Positions 1 through 7,584 of a DNA stretch of 64,000 nt are shown here, one piece after another (within the stretch, counting starts at the first letter, position 1; every line of letters starts with the position of its first letter). The stretch lies in NCBI RefSeq assembly GCF_018100785.1, contig NZ_JAGJEC010000001.1, positions 558,001-622,000 on the forward strand, written 5' to 3'. The notes beneath the pieces were generated by a model. It was not told where the DNA came from. It saw nothing but the letters and a program-made list of their open reading frames with translations, and made no database searches. Origin of the DNA: Maribacter sp. MMG018. Lineage in GTDB: Bacteria; Bacteroidota; Bacteroidia; Flavobacteriales; Flavobacteriaceae. The position numbers were made by a program, and so were the translations under genes.

Positions 1-265
1 AGCAGAACGGGCAGCGCTAGATTTTTCTGTACAGGCCTCTCAAGTACCCAACGCAGTAGATGCAGAAATAAAAGAGCGTCTTTACAAGCATTGGGATGAA
101 GGTGAAATTGTTGAAATGTTAGGTGTTATCTCTCTTTTCGGGTACCTTAACCGTTGGAACGATTCTATGGGAACAACTATAGAAAAAGGGGCCGTTGAAA
201 GTGCCGATCAATATTTGGGCAAACATGGTTGGGAAAAGGGCAAACATGACGGATCCGTTTATTAA
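1..265 (+). CDS. Carboxymuconolactone decarboxylase/AhpD-like protein, C-terminal part
   Basis: This is the 3' end of a gene that starts before the window; the reading frame begins at base 2 and ends with TAA at 263-265. The last residues include GYLNRWNDSMGTTIE, which resembles the C-terminal helix of carboxymuconolactone-decarboxylase/peroxidase-related (AhpD-fold) proteins, where an F/LNR(W) segment followed by a small acidic helix is usual. The CxxC region that would tell an AhpD-type peroxidase reductase from a plain decarboxylase lies outside the window, so the reaction cannot be stated. The gene points toward the small gene at 416 and is separated from it by 150 AT-rich bases. Confidence 0.6.
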   Translation, partial: AERAALDFSVQASQVPNAVDAEIKERLYKHWDEGEIVEMLGVISLFGYLNRWNDSMGTTIEKGAVESADQYLGKHGWEKGKHDGSVY

Positions 266-415
266 CCAAATAAAACTTCCTTTTATAAAAGGCGCTAAAC
301 AACTCATAAAGCCTATTCGCCTCCGCATTTGATTACTTGATTAAGAATCGACCGGAAGGCTGTTATAAATCATTTTTAATTAGGAAAATTTTAAAAAAAT
401 ATAAACCTTTGCTAC

Positions 416-784
416 GTGAAAACGGCAGCAATCATATTGTCATTATTTTTATTCTCCAAGCCATTAATTCCATTTATGGAATATGCCGCTTTCTATGATT
501 ACATTAAAAATGAACTTTGTGTAAACAGAGAAAAGCCAGAGTTAAAATGTAATGGAAAATGCTATTTGATGAAAAAATTAGCAGAGGCTTCCGATTCCGA
601 CTCAGAAAAGGGCAATGAAAAAAATCATTCTCTGGCTACAGAATATTCCATTGTCTACTTTCAAGAAATTAATTCATATATATCCCCGTTCTTAAAAGAA
701 CAAAATGAAAAAGTAGAATCTCCGTATAATAAACTTTATAAGTTCGATTATATGGGTTTTGTTTTTCATCCTCCCCTCGTTTAA
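416..784 (+). CDS. Small exported protein with CNGKC motif (unknown function)
   Basis: The 122-residue protein starts at GTG (416); no ATG gives a complete signal sequence. Residues 1-20 are a hydrophobic N-terminal segment consistent with a signal peptide or single membrane anchor. A CNGKCYLMKKL motif follows near residues 45-55, then an acidic, low-complexity middle and a hydrophobic C-terminus ending FHPPLV. Small proteins with a CxGKC motif occur near TonB-dependent receptor genes in flavobacteria, but I do not know an assigned function. The paired cysteines and the copper operon downstream (from 1114) make a metal- or redox-related role plausible; this is inference. The 330 bases to the next gene hold strong inverted repeats, so co-transcription is uncertain. 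Confidence 0.6.
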   Translation: MKTAAIILSLFLFSKPLIPFMEYAAFYDYIKNELCVNREKPELKCNGKCYLMKKLAEASDSDSEKGNEKNHSLATEYSIVYFQEINSYISPFLKEQNEKVESPYNKLYKFDYMGFVFHPPLV

Positions 785-795
785 TTTCTTTTTCA

Positions 796-976
796 GTAAA
801 TAGAAACGCAAACACTGTAAATCACCACAAATGTGTTGAGTCAAAGATTAGTTTTTGGCCATATGCGCTTATGTGCTTCCCACAAATACTTGTTTACAGG
901 TATTTGGCATAATTACCATGCCGTAGCATAAAAGCTACTTGGGTTTGCGGTGACTCTAGATGAATTTTCTATTTAC
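796..976 (+). ncRNA. Candidate structured RNA element (leader of copper operon)
   Basis: An 11-bp arm at 796-806 pairs perfectly with 966-976, and the next 7 bases (807-813) pair with 943-949, leaving a 16-base one-sided bulge (950-965). Inside this closing helix are three consecutive hairpins: 883-889/900-906 (7 bp), 906-910/918-922 (5 bp) and 923-927/934-938 (5 bp). A multi-branched fold closed by a long helix directly upstream of an operon is what a riboswitch or other cis-regulatory RNA looks like. I recognise no known class. It lacks the B12-box of cobalamin riboswitches. A MITE-like inserted element with terminal inverted repeats is the main alternative; no flanking target duplication is seen. 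Confidence 0.45.
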
Positions 977-982
977 ATTATA

Positions 983-1078
983 GTAGCGGGCAACGACAGC
1001 AATTTTGATTATTGCGGCCAAATGAACGGAACATTCCATTTATTTCTAAACGGGTGCCGTTCCAGCACTTAGCGCTAC
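983..1078 (+). ncRNA. Second candidate structured element before the copper operon
   Basis: Immediately after the first element, 983-988 (GTAGCG) pairs with 1073-1078 (CGCTAC). Within it are a 5-bp hairpin 999-1003/1011-1015 and a 6-bp helix 1024-1029/1057-1062. The element ends about 36 bases before the ATG at 1114, so the two domains together would fill nearly the entire leader. No run of T follows the last helix, so it does not look like an intrinsic terminator. Base pairing is directly visible; any regulatory role is inference. Confidence 0.35.
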
Positions 1079-1113
1079 CCTATTTTCAACAGTTTTAATT
1101 AAAAAGGCATTAG

Positions 1114-2037
1114 ATGAGACTTTTACATTTGTATGTAATTGCGGTGTTCGTTATGGTTGTTTCTTGCACCATAGACAAAACGGATTATGAGGCTGAAATA
1201 AGTACAGAAACTACAGAATATATTGATTTTGAAGAAGCAACTTCTATAACCAGTGGAGATTACACCATTAGTATAGAGGCGTTGAACGGTTCTTTATATA
1301 AGGGCTATAACGAGCTTCGCTTAAAGATCACCAATACACAGACAAATGTTGATCTCGAGAATTCGGAAGTTGCTTTTTTACCGATAATGACAGATGCCAA
1401 CGGCAATAAGGTCTCTTGTCCTCATGAATACAATTTGCCCTTTGATGCAACAGAGGAATATTACAAGGGGTATGCCGTGTTTACCGATGAGAGCGATACA
1501 ACGGTAAGTTGGCAATTGTACATTGGCTTTGTAGACAATGATCAATCGTACATGATCGATCATACCATTACTGTTGAAGAACAAACGAACCTTAACCTAA
1601 ACATGACGGCGTTTACGGGCAATGACAACGAGCAATATTTTATTGCCCTGGTATCCCCTCAAAGTCCGAATGTTGCAGAAAACGATTTGGTTGCAGGTAT
1701 ATATAAATACAACCAACCCACGGATCCCTCAGGAACTTTTCCCGACCCATCACAGTTTTCATATTCCATAGTGCAAAACCACACCTTACTGCTAGATCCT
1801 AGAATGCCAGAACCTTCAATGGGGAACCATTCATCACCAAACAATGAGGATCTAACACAACAAAGCGACGGTTTATACCATGGGGTCGTGAACTATACCA
1901 TGACAGGAAACTGGACATTGAACTTTATCCTACAGGATGAAAATGGACAGACCATCAAGGGCACCGAGGTTTCTACCGAGTTTACCCCGGGTATCGAAGG
2001 TGAGAAAAGTGAACTATATATCGACATATTATTTTAA
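1114..2037 (+). CDS. Lipoprotein, copper-operon periplasmic/surface component
   Basis: The 307-residue protein begins with a lipoprotein signal (MVVSC lipobox, Cys18). Residues ~45-140 form a beta-rich domain with YNELRLKITN and a later NKVSCPHEYNLPF stretch. This pattern resembles FixH/YtkA-like immunoglobulin-fold domains, in which such Cys/His/Met positions can bind metal; the similarity is judged by eye. A second beta-rich domain follows. It is separated from the TonB-dependent receptor by only 3 bases, so the two are surely co-transcribed. Its place at the head of a receptor-MbnP-MbnH operon suggests a copper-binding lipoprotein that passes metal to or from the receptor. No enzyme motif is visible. 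Confidence 0.6.
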   Translation: MRLLHLYVIAVFVMVVSCTIDKTDYEAEISTETTEYIDFEEATSITSGDYTISIEALNGSLYKGYNELRLKITNTQTNVDLENSEVAFLPIMTDANGNKVSCPHEYNLPFDATEEYYKGYAVFTDESDTTVSWQLYIGFVDNDQSYMIDHTITVEEQTNLNLNMTAFTGNDNEQYFIALVSPQSPNVAENDLVAGIYKYNQPTDPSGTFPDPSQFSYSIVQNHTLLLDPRMPEPSMGNHSSPNNEDLTQQSDGLYHGVVNYTMTGNWTLNFILQDENGQTIKGTEVSTEFTPGIEGEKSELYIDILF

Positions 2038-2040
2038 GCA

Positions 2041-4026
2041 ATGAAACGAATAACACTAGCTATACTTTTATTGGGAATATTCGCGAACGCTCAAAATACG
2101 CCGATAAAAAAGGACACTTTAAATGTGGTCTTGGATGAAGTGATCGTTATTGCCGCCAAGAAAAAGAAAATTGAAACGGAAATGAAAATGGCCGTTTCGG
2201 TCGATGAATTTTTGGCGTCTTCCGACAACATAAGCTTTATTAAACGAGGCGCCTATGCGTGGGAACCGTTACTGAACAATATGAGTACCGAGCGTTCTAC
2301 CGTTACCATTGACGGCATGCATATTTTCGGGGCCTGTACGGACAAGATGGACCCCGTAACCTCTTATGTAGAAAGTAATAACCTTTCTGACATAGAGATA
2401 AAGTCGGGTCAAGAGGGAAGCATGCACGGGGCGACCGTAGCAGGAAGTATCAACCTAAAAAGGAAGAGTACTTCATTTGGGCTCAATAAAAAATGGAACG
2501 GTGGCTATCAGACCGGTTATGAGTTTAACAACGACCAATTTTTTAACCTTGGCAAACTCTCCTATTCTGGCGATAAGCTGGTTGTGGACGGTAGTGTCTC
2601 TTACCGAAGGGCGGAAAACTATACCGACGGCAACAACGACGAAGTAGAGCACTCTCAATATAAAAAATTCAATGCATCGTTGGGGGTGGCCTACAAGACG
2701 AGCCCATTGTCATCTGTAAGGGTAGATGCCATTTTTGACAAGGCCAAAGATGTTGGTTACCCTGCACTTCCAATGGACCTATCGCTATCAAGGGCCCTTA
2801 TTACCTCTGTGGCGTATAAGCGTTTTTTTGAGGACGGACCTATAAAGGTTTGGGACACCAAAATTTATTTCAACGCCATTGAGCATTATATGGACGATAC
2901 CACACGGCCAGAAAATCTTGTACATATGGATATGCCTGGTTGGAGCACCACGTACGGACTTGTTTCCAAGGTCAACTTCAAAAAAGACGATTATGCCTCT
3001 GAAGTACAATTAAACGCGTACAACAACTTGTCTATCGCAGAAATGAGGATGTACCCCCAAGACCGAAGTGAGCGCACCATGTTCGCCTATAGCTGGCCTT
3101 GGGTTACAACAAGTTATGCCGGTCTTTCCATGAGCAATTCATTGGATGTCTCCAATATAAGCCAGTTAAATTTTGGTGGTACCCTTGGGTTAAATTACAA
3201 CTATTCGAAATATGTAGAGTTTAACTGGATTTTTCATCCGGGTGCTCCACAAAAAAAGACCCGATTTCTACCAAATATTTATGCCAGCTATCAACTTAAT
3301 ATGAGCGGTTTCGACTTTTCTGTAGGAGGAGGATACGGGCATAGGGCACCTTCGGTATCGGAAGGGTACGGTTACTATATCTATAACAGTTTTGACCGAT
3401 ACGATTATATAGGTGATCCGGACCTGAAAAATGAGGTTTCTTACGAAGTAAATGCCAGTGCCGGTTTTAAGAACAAAAGAGCAAGCATACAGGCACAAGC
3501 AAACTATTTCTATATACAAGATTACATTATAGGAAGAATTTTAAGTACGGGTAGCCCCATGAACTATCAATCTGTAGGTGTTAAAGGGTATACCTCGCTA
3601 GACTACGCAACATTGTTCAATTTTTCATTGAACGGAAGCTATGCCATCTTACAGGATTTGCACTGGAAAGGAAGCCTTACCTATGCACGGGGGTTGGATG
3701 AGAACAAAAACAATCTGCCTTTTATCCGCCCGCTAAGCTATCAGACTTCCTTGCATTTTTCTTATGGAAAATTTGGGTTTCTAACCTCCTTGAACGGTGA
3801 TTTAAAACAGGTAGACTATAGTCCGGAATATGGGGAAGATGAAACCCCGGCCTACTCTAATTGGAATGTGTCCGCCGATTACACCTTTTTTATCAAAGAC
3901 CACAAAACAGTTCTACAAGTAGGTGCCGAAAATATATTCAACACCTACTACAGTACATATGCAGACTGGGGCAATATCCCAAGAATGGGCCGTAATGTTT
4001 TTACGTCCTTAAAAATCGATTTATAA
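2041..4026 (+). CDS. TonB-dependent outer-membrane receptor, OprC/NosA-like (copper)
   Basis: This is a 661-residue outer-membrane receptor: a signal peptide ending near ANAQ (residue 18), a plug domain (VTIDGMHIFGAC..., IKSGQEGSMHGATVAG) and a beta-barrel ending in an aromatic-rich strand (FTSLKIDL). Within the plug is C99-T-D-K-M103, and the barrel contains H282-Y-M284 followed by DD. OprC of Pseudomonas binds copper through a CxxxM motif in the plug and an HxM motif in the barrel, and both are present here in the equivalent contexts (C..KMDPVTSY and EHYMDD). It should therefore import copper using TonB energy. The neighbouring MbnP and MbnH genes agree. No carboxypeptidase-like N-terminal extension is present, so it is not a SusC-type protein. 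Confidence 0.85.
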   Translation: MKRITLAILLLGIFANAQNTPIKKDTLNVVLDEVIVIAAKKKKIETEMKMAVSVDEFLASSDNISFIKRGAYAWEPLLNNMSTERSTVTIDGMHIFGACTDKMDPVTSYVESNNLSDIEIKSGQEGSMHGATVAGSINLKRKSTSFGLNKKWNGGYQTGYEFNNDQFFNLGKLSYSGDKLVVDGSVSYRRAENYTDGNNDEVEHSQYKKFNASLGVAYKTSPLSSVRVDAIFDKAKDVGYPALPMDLSLSRALITSVAYKRFFEDGPIKVWDTKIYFNAIEHYMDDTTRPENLVHMDMPGWSTTYGLVSKVNFKKDDYASEVQLNAYNNLSIAEMRMYPQDRSERTMFAYSWPWVTTSYAGLSMSNSLDVSNISQLNFGGTLGLNYNYSKYVEFNWIFHPGAPQKKTRFLPNIYASYQLNMSGFDFSVGGGYGHRAPSVSEGYGYYIYNSFDRYDYIGDPDLKNEVSYEVNASAGFKNKRASIQAQANYFYIQDYIIGRILSTGSPMNYQSVGVKGYTSLDYATLFNFSLNGSYAILQDLHWKGSLTYARGLDENKNNLPFIRPLSYQTSLHFSYGKFGFLTSLNGDLKQVDYSPEYGEDETPAYSNWNVSADYTFFIKDHKTVLQVGAENIFNTYYSTYADWGNIPRMGRNVFTSLKIDL

Positions 4027-4075
4027 ACATATAAATAACAAAAGAAAACAAATATTAACTATTAAAATCAAAACA

Positions 4076-4954
4076 ATGAAAAACTCAAAAAAGTATCTTT
4101 TAGTATCCCTTATAGCACTAGGCGTCATGTCTTGTAGTAACGACGATATTCCGGTGGCCAACAATATAACCTTGGAATTCAACAACACTTTTGAGGACAA
4201 CACTATTGTTCTAGGCGATGCCACTTCATCAGAAGCTACCGTAAACACTTCCGATGCAGGCCAGGTTCACCACTTTTCAGAATTAAAATATGTAATAAGC
4301 AATATTCGTCTTATCAAGGAAGATGGTACCGAAATACCTTATAACGTAAACGATTTGGATAAAGGCGCTACTGTCGTTGACCAATCAAAAGAGGCAACCT
4401 TGCAATATGTATTAAGCGATATTCCTTCTGATGAATATGTTCAGGTAAAATTTGGATTGGGCGTAAAAACCGAGCTAAATACCTTGGACGAAGTAAGTTT
4501 TCCTAATTTTTATGCCGCAGCGGGAGAAAACGATACCGAAATGATGTGGGAATGGGGAACAGGATACCGTTTTACAAAAATTGAAGGTTTTTATGATACC
4601 GACAACAAAGAACTATCGATCCATACCGGTAGTACAATTGACGAAGACCCTGACGATGCTACAGGAGAGAGTTTTGTTCAAGGAGTCGATGCATATAGGG
4701 ACATTACATTGAACCTTCCTACAAACGCAATTGTGGGAAGTAGCGCTCCTAAAATTACAATCAAAGCTGATTTTGACTATTTGTTAAGCGGAAGAAGCAA
4801 TACAATTACATTGACTTCAGGAACCAGTGGAACCGACAATGCCACACCAAATATCCATACTGCCGTTGAAATGGTAAAATTTGTAGATAATATTGGTGGT
4901 AACGGTGATACCGACATTACTGGAATGTTCTCTATAACCGCCGTAGAAAACTAA
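4076..4954 (+). CDS. MbnP-family copper-binding lipoprotein
   Basis: The 292-residue lipoprotein has the lipobox GVMSC (Cys20). Family hallmarks of MbnP (metallo-mystery-pair protein) are visible: HHFSELKYVISNIRLI near residues 63-78 and MMWEWGTGYRFTKIEG near residues 157-172. In characterised MbnP proteins a tryptophan is oxidised to kynurenine by the partner di-haem enzyme MbnH and contributes to a copper site; the WEW segment offers candidates but which Trp is modified cannot be told from sequence. It follows the receptor gene by 49 bases and precedes the MbnH-like peroxidase. A strong hairpin terminator after it (4971-5003) suggests this abundant binding protein is expressed more than the downstream enzyme. 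Confidence 0.82.
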   Translation: MKNSKKYLLVSLIALGVMSCSNDDIPVANNITLEFNNTFEDNTIVLGDATSSEATVNTSDAGQVHHFSELKYVISNIRLIKEDGTEIPYNVNDLDKGATVVDQSKEATLQYVLSDIPSDEYVQVKFGLGVKTELNTLDEVSFPNFYAAAGENDTEMMWEWGTGYRFTKIEGFYDTDNKELSIHTGSTIDEDPDDATGESFVQGVDAYRDITLNLPTNAIVGSSAPKITIKADFDYLLSGRSNTITLTSGTSGTDNATPNIHTAVEMVKFVDNIGGNGDTDITGMFSITAVEN

Positions 4955-4970
4955 ATATAAAAACCAAGGA

Positions 4971-5003
4971 CCGTTATGGGCCAAGCCCATAACGGCTCTT
5001 TTT
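4971..5003 (+). terminator. Intrinsic terminator/attenuator between mbnP-like and mbnH-like genes
   Basis: A perfect 11-bp stem (4971-4981 with 4985-4995, loop CAA) is followed by CTCTTTTT. It lies inside an otherwise same-direction operon, so partial read-through would lower expression of the downstream peroxidase relative to the MbnP-like protein. Confidence 0.8.
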
Positions 5004-5027
5004 AATGGTTTACAAAATAGATTCCCA

Positions 5028-6050
5028 ATGAAAAATTTAATATCCACTGTTGCTATTGTTCTACTATTGGCTTCTTGTAGCAATGATGACAATTTTGAGC
5101 TTATTCCTTTCGACAATCCAGAGGTGTCATTGAATATTCCCTCCGGTTTTCCGGAACTGAACAGTGCGGTATATACCAATACTCCCACACAATATGGGGT
5201 TGAATTGGGCGAAAAACTATTCTTCGATAAAAGATTAAGTACAGATAACACCATATCGTGTTCTACGTGCCATATACAGAAAAACGCCTTTTCGGACCAT
5301 AATAAAAAAGCCATCGGAATCGAAAACAGGATAGGCCTTAGAAATGTTCCCCCTATTCAGAACATGGCGTTTATGCAATTTTATAATTGGGACGGCAGTA
5401 AACTTAAGTTAGAAGATCAGCCATTGGTGCCCATCATAACACATGAAGAAATGGATTCTTCCATTCTTGAGGTGATAGGCAAAATTGAAGATGACGACGA
5501 TTATATTGAGCTATTCTATAAGGCCTTCGGTGATGAAGATATCACCCCTGACAGAATCTATAACAGCATTGCCCAGTACGAATATACATTGATATCTTCC
5601 AACAGTAAATATGACAAAGTAAAAAGGGAAGAAGGTGAAACCTTCACCGAAGAAGAAGCCCAGGGTTATACCGTTTTTCAAGAAAAATGTATCAGTTGCC
5701 ACAGTACCGAACTCTTTACCGACCAAAGTTTTAGAAACATCGGCTTTCCTTTAAACACCGATACCAATGAAGCTGGGCGCGCTAGAGTTACCGGTATTTC
5801 AGAAGATTATATGAGTTTTCGAGTACCCTCATTGCGCAACATTGAGTATACGGCCCCGTACGGAAGTTTTGGACAGTTCGCTACCCTAAAAGATCTGTTG
5901 GACTATTTAAGCAATGGTGTTCTCGAGGCGGATAATCTTGATCCCTTTCTTAAAGAAAACGATAATAGGATTCCTTTAACCGAAGAGGAAAAAAGCTATC
6001 TTATCTCATTTATGAAAACATTGAGTGATGAAGAATTCATTGGTCAATAA
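5028..6050 (+). CDS. MbnH-like di-haem cytochrome c peroxidase family lipoprotein
   Basis: The 340-residue protein has a lipobox LLASC (Cys17) and two c-type haem motifs, CSTCH (residues 78-82) and CISCH (221-225), in the arrangement of the bacterial di-haem cytochrome c peroxidase/MauG superfamily. LGEKLFFDKRLS and the NVPPIQN and RVPSLRNIEYTAPYG segments are typical of the family. Placed directly after an MbnP-family gene it fits MbnH, which matures MbnP by oxidising a tryptophan. A plain peroxide-detoxifying peroxidase is the alternative. The usual periplasmic signal is replaced by a lipoprotein signal, which would tether it near its MbnP partner, also a lipoprotein. Confidence 0.82.
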   Translation: MKNLISTVAIVLLLASCSNDDNFELIPFDNPEVSLNIPSGFPELNSAVYTNTPTQYGVELGEKLFFDKRLSTDNTISCSTCHIQKNAFSDHNKKAIGIENRIGLRNVPPIQNMAFMQFYNWDGSKLKLEDQPLVPIITHEEMDSSILEVIGKIEDDDDYIELFYKAFGDEDITPDRIYNSIAQYEYTLISSNSKYDKVKREEGETFTEEEAQGYTVFQEKCISCHSTELFTDQSFRNIGFPLNTDTNEAGRARVTGISEDYMSFRVPSLRNIEYTAPYGSFGQFATLKDLLDYLSNGVLEADNLDPFLKENDNRIPLTEEEKSYLISFMKTLSDEEFIGQ

Positions 6051-6054
6051 TCTT

Positions 6055-6726
6055 TTATTTATTACCCCCAACAACGATCACTATTTCACCTTTTGGAGGC
6101 TTTTCGGTATAATATTTTAAAACCTCACTTACCGTTCCCCTAATTGTTTCTTCATATAATTTGGTCAATTCCCTTGAAACGGAAATAGGACGGTCCGCAC
6201 CAAAATATTCTTCAAAATTAGTAAGTGTCTTCACCAACTTATGTGGAGATTCGTAAAAAATTATGGTCCGCGGTTCTTCCGCCAATAATTTTAATCGTGT
6301 CTGCCTTCCTTTTTTTACAGGCAAAAAACCTTCAAAAACAAACTTGTCGTTCGGTAACCCACTATTTACCAAAGCCGGCACAAAAGCTGTGGCACCAGGA
6401 AGACACTCTACTTCTATATCGGCCTCTACACATGCTCGTGTCAATAAAAATCCAGGGTCGGAAATAGCGGGCGTACCTGCATCCGAGATCAATGCAATAG
6501 ACTCACCTTGTGTAAGTTTATTTACGATATTGGCAACCGTTTTATGCTCGTTGTGCATATGGTGGCTTTGCATAGGGGTGCTGATCTCAAAATGCTGAAG
6601 AAGCTTTCCGCTGGTTCTTGTGTCTTCTGCAAGAATTAGGTCCACCTCCTTTAAAATGCGTATGGCCCTTAAGGTAATATCCTCTAAATTGCCTATTGGT
6701 GTTGGTACCAAATATAACTTTCCCAT
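6055..6726 (-). CDS. rsmI: 16S rRNA (cytidine-1402-2'-O)-methyltransferase RsmI
   Basis: The 223-residue protein shows the tetrapyrrole-methylase-fold signature of RsmI: LYLVPTPIGNLEDITLRAI at the N-terminus, ILAEDTRTSGKLL near residues 33-45, and LISDAGTPAISDPG near 78-92. It uses S-adenosylmethionine to methylate the ribose of C1402 in 16S rRNA. It is somewhat shorter than the E. coli protein, lacking the C-terminal tail, which is usual in Bacteroidota. It converges with the copper operon; only four bases separate the two stop codons. Confidence 0.95.
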   Translation of the reverse strand: MGKLYLVPTPIGNLEDITLRAIRILKEVDLILAEDTRTSGKLLQHFEISTPMQSHHMHNEHKTVANIVNKLTQGESIALISDAGTPAISDPGFLLTRACVEADIEVECLPGATAFVPALVNSGLPNDKFVFEGFLPVKKGRQTRLKLLAEEPRTIIFYESPHKLVKTLTNFEEYFGADRPISVSRELTKLYEETIRGTVSEVLKYYTEKPPKGEIVIVVGGNK

Positions 6727-6739
6727 AGTCTTTTACCGA

Positions 6740-6767
6740 AACTAAAAACCCAACACCAAGTGTTGGG
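6740..6767 (-). terminator. Intrinsic terminator, minus strand
   Basis: On the minus strand an 8-bp stem (6760-6767 with 6749-6756) is followed by a T-run (TTTTTAG). It sits just past the end of the gene at 6794-7477 and before rsmI, so it ends that transcript and rsmI must have its own promoter or rely on read-through. Confidence 0.7.
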
Positions 6768-6793
6768 CCAATTTATGTTCTAAACTTATTGCT

Positions 6794-7477
6794 CTATAAA
6801 AACCTCCGCTCTATCAGTTCCATAAAACGTTGTTCATATTCTTCTTTTCCTTCCCAATTGTTATAATCGGGTTTTACCATGTTCTTTATGAACGAAACAG
6901 AACGCTCATACGTATCTATGGTGTTTAACTGAGACAATACCCTATTATAATCTTCTGTACTACCATTGAACAAATGTTTAATAAAGCCCAAGCGGTTATT
7001 CAAGTCTATTTTTAAGTCTTTGTTTACCAAACGATCGTTTAAAGATTTGGGCGCTTCTGTTTTTACATCTGCCTTACTGGGTGTAAAAAGCTCCTTATCA
7101 TTCTTCATAAGATCCGGTTTGTTCATAAACTCCGTCAATACCTCTTCTAAATTATCGGTACTCGGCATTTCCGATACTATATCTTTAATAGTATCCATAC
7201 CCGGTATAATAATATCCTCTTCATGTGGATTGCTTTCCGGAACCGTGGCATTTTCCCGTAACACCGCATTCGCCATTTTTTCAAATTTATCGGCAATTAC
7301 ACTCTTGGACACATCTACTTCAATGTCGTTCAGTTCTTCTTCAATAAACTTAAGAACCGCAATTTTTTCATATAGCCCTTTCGCAGCTTCATACAGTTTA
7401 GCTATGTCACTAATGTCTTCGGCGGTAATTATATCAGTCGACATTTTAACCAATTCAGCCTTCAATTTTTTCTTCAT
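6794..7477 (-). CDS. Conserved hypothetical protein, mostly alpha-helical
   Basis: This 227-residue protein has no signal peptide and no membrane segment. The N-terminal ~75 residues are charged helices (MKKKLKAELVKM..., KLYEAAKGLYEKIAVLKFIEEEL), the middle is acidic and proline-containing and probably disordered, and the C-terminal ~70 residues (LNDRLVNKDLKIDLNNRLGF... KNMVKPDYNNWEGKEEYEQRFM) look conserved and helical. I recognise it only as a protein of unknown function that tends to sit between rsmI and tdk in flavobacteria. It is divergent from tdk with 107 bases between. Confidence 0.75.
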   Translation of the reverse strand: MKKKLKAELVKMSTDIITAEDISDIAKLYEAAKGLYEKIAVLKFIEEELNDIEVDVSKSVIADKFEKMANAVLRENATVPESNPHEEDIIIPGMDTIKDIVSEMPSTDNLEEVLTEFMNKPDLMKNDKELFTPSKADVKTEAPKSLNDRLVNKDLKIDLNNRLGFIKHLFNGSTEDYNRVLSQLNTIDTYERSVSFIKNMVKPDYNNWEGKEEYEQRFMELIERRFL

Positions 7478-7584
7478 ACCTACAAATTAGTTTATTCCTC
7501 TCTATTTCAATCCCTTTTTTCAATAACTTTAAGATTCTATAAAGAAGAACGAAAAAACCTCTTATTTTCGTCTAAAATTACAAA

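Noticed and set aside
796-976. Cobalamin riboswitch
   Set aside because: ACTGTAA and GAGTC resemble parts of it, but the GCCACTG box and the AGTCAGGA-ACCTGCC 3' element are absent and the closing helix is unlike the class.
4817-5314. Minus-strand frame of 165 residues across the MbnP/MbnH junction
   Set aside because: It is antisense to two genes with clear family motifs and crosses a terminator; no coding features.
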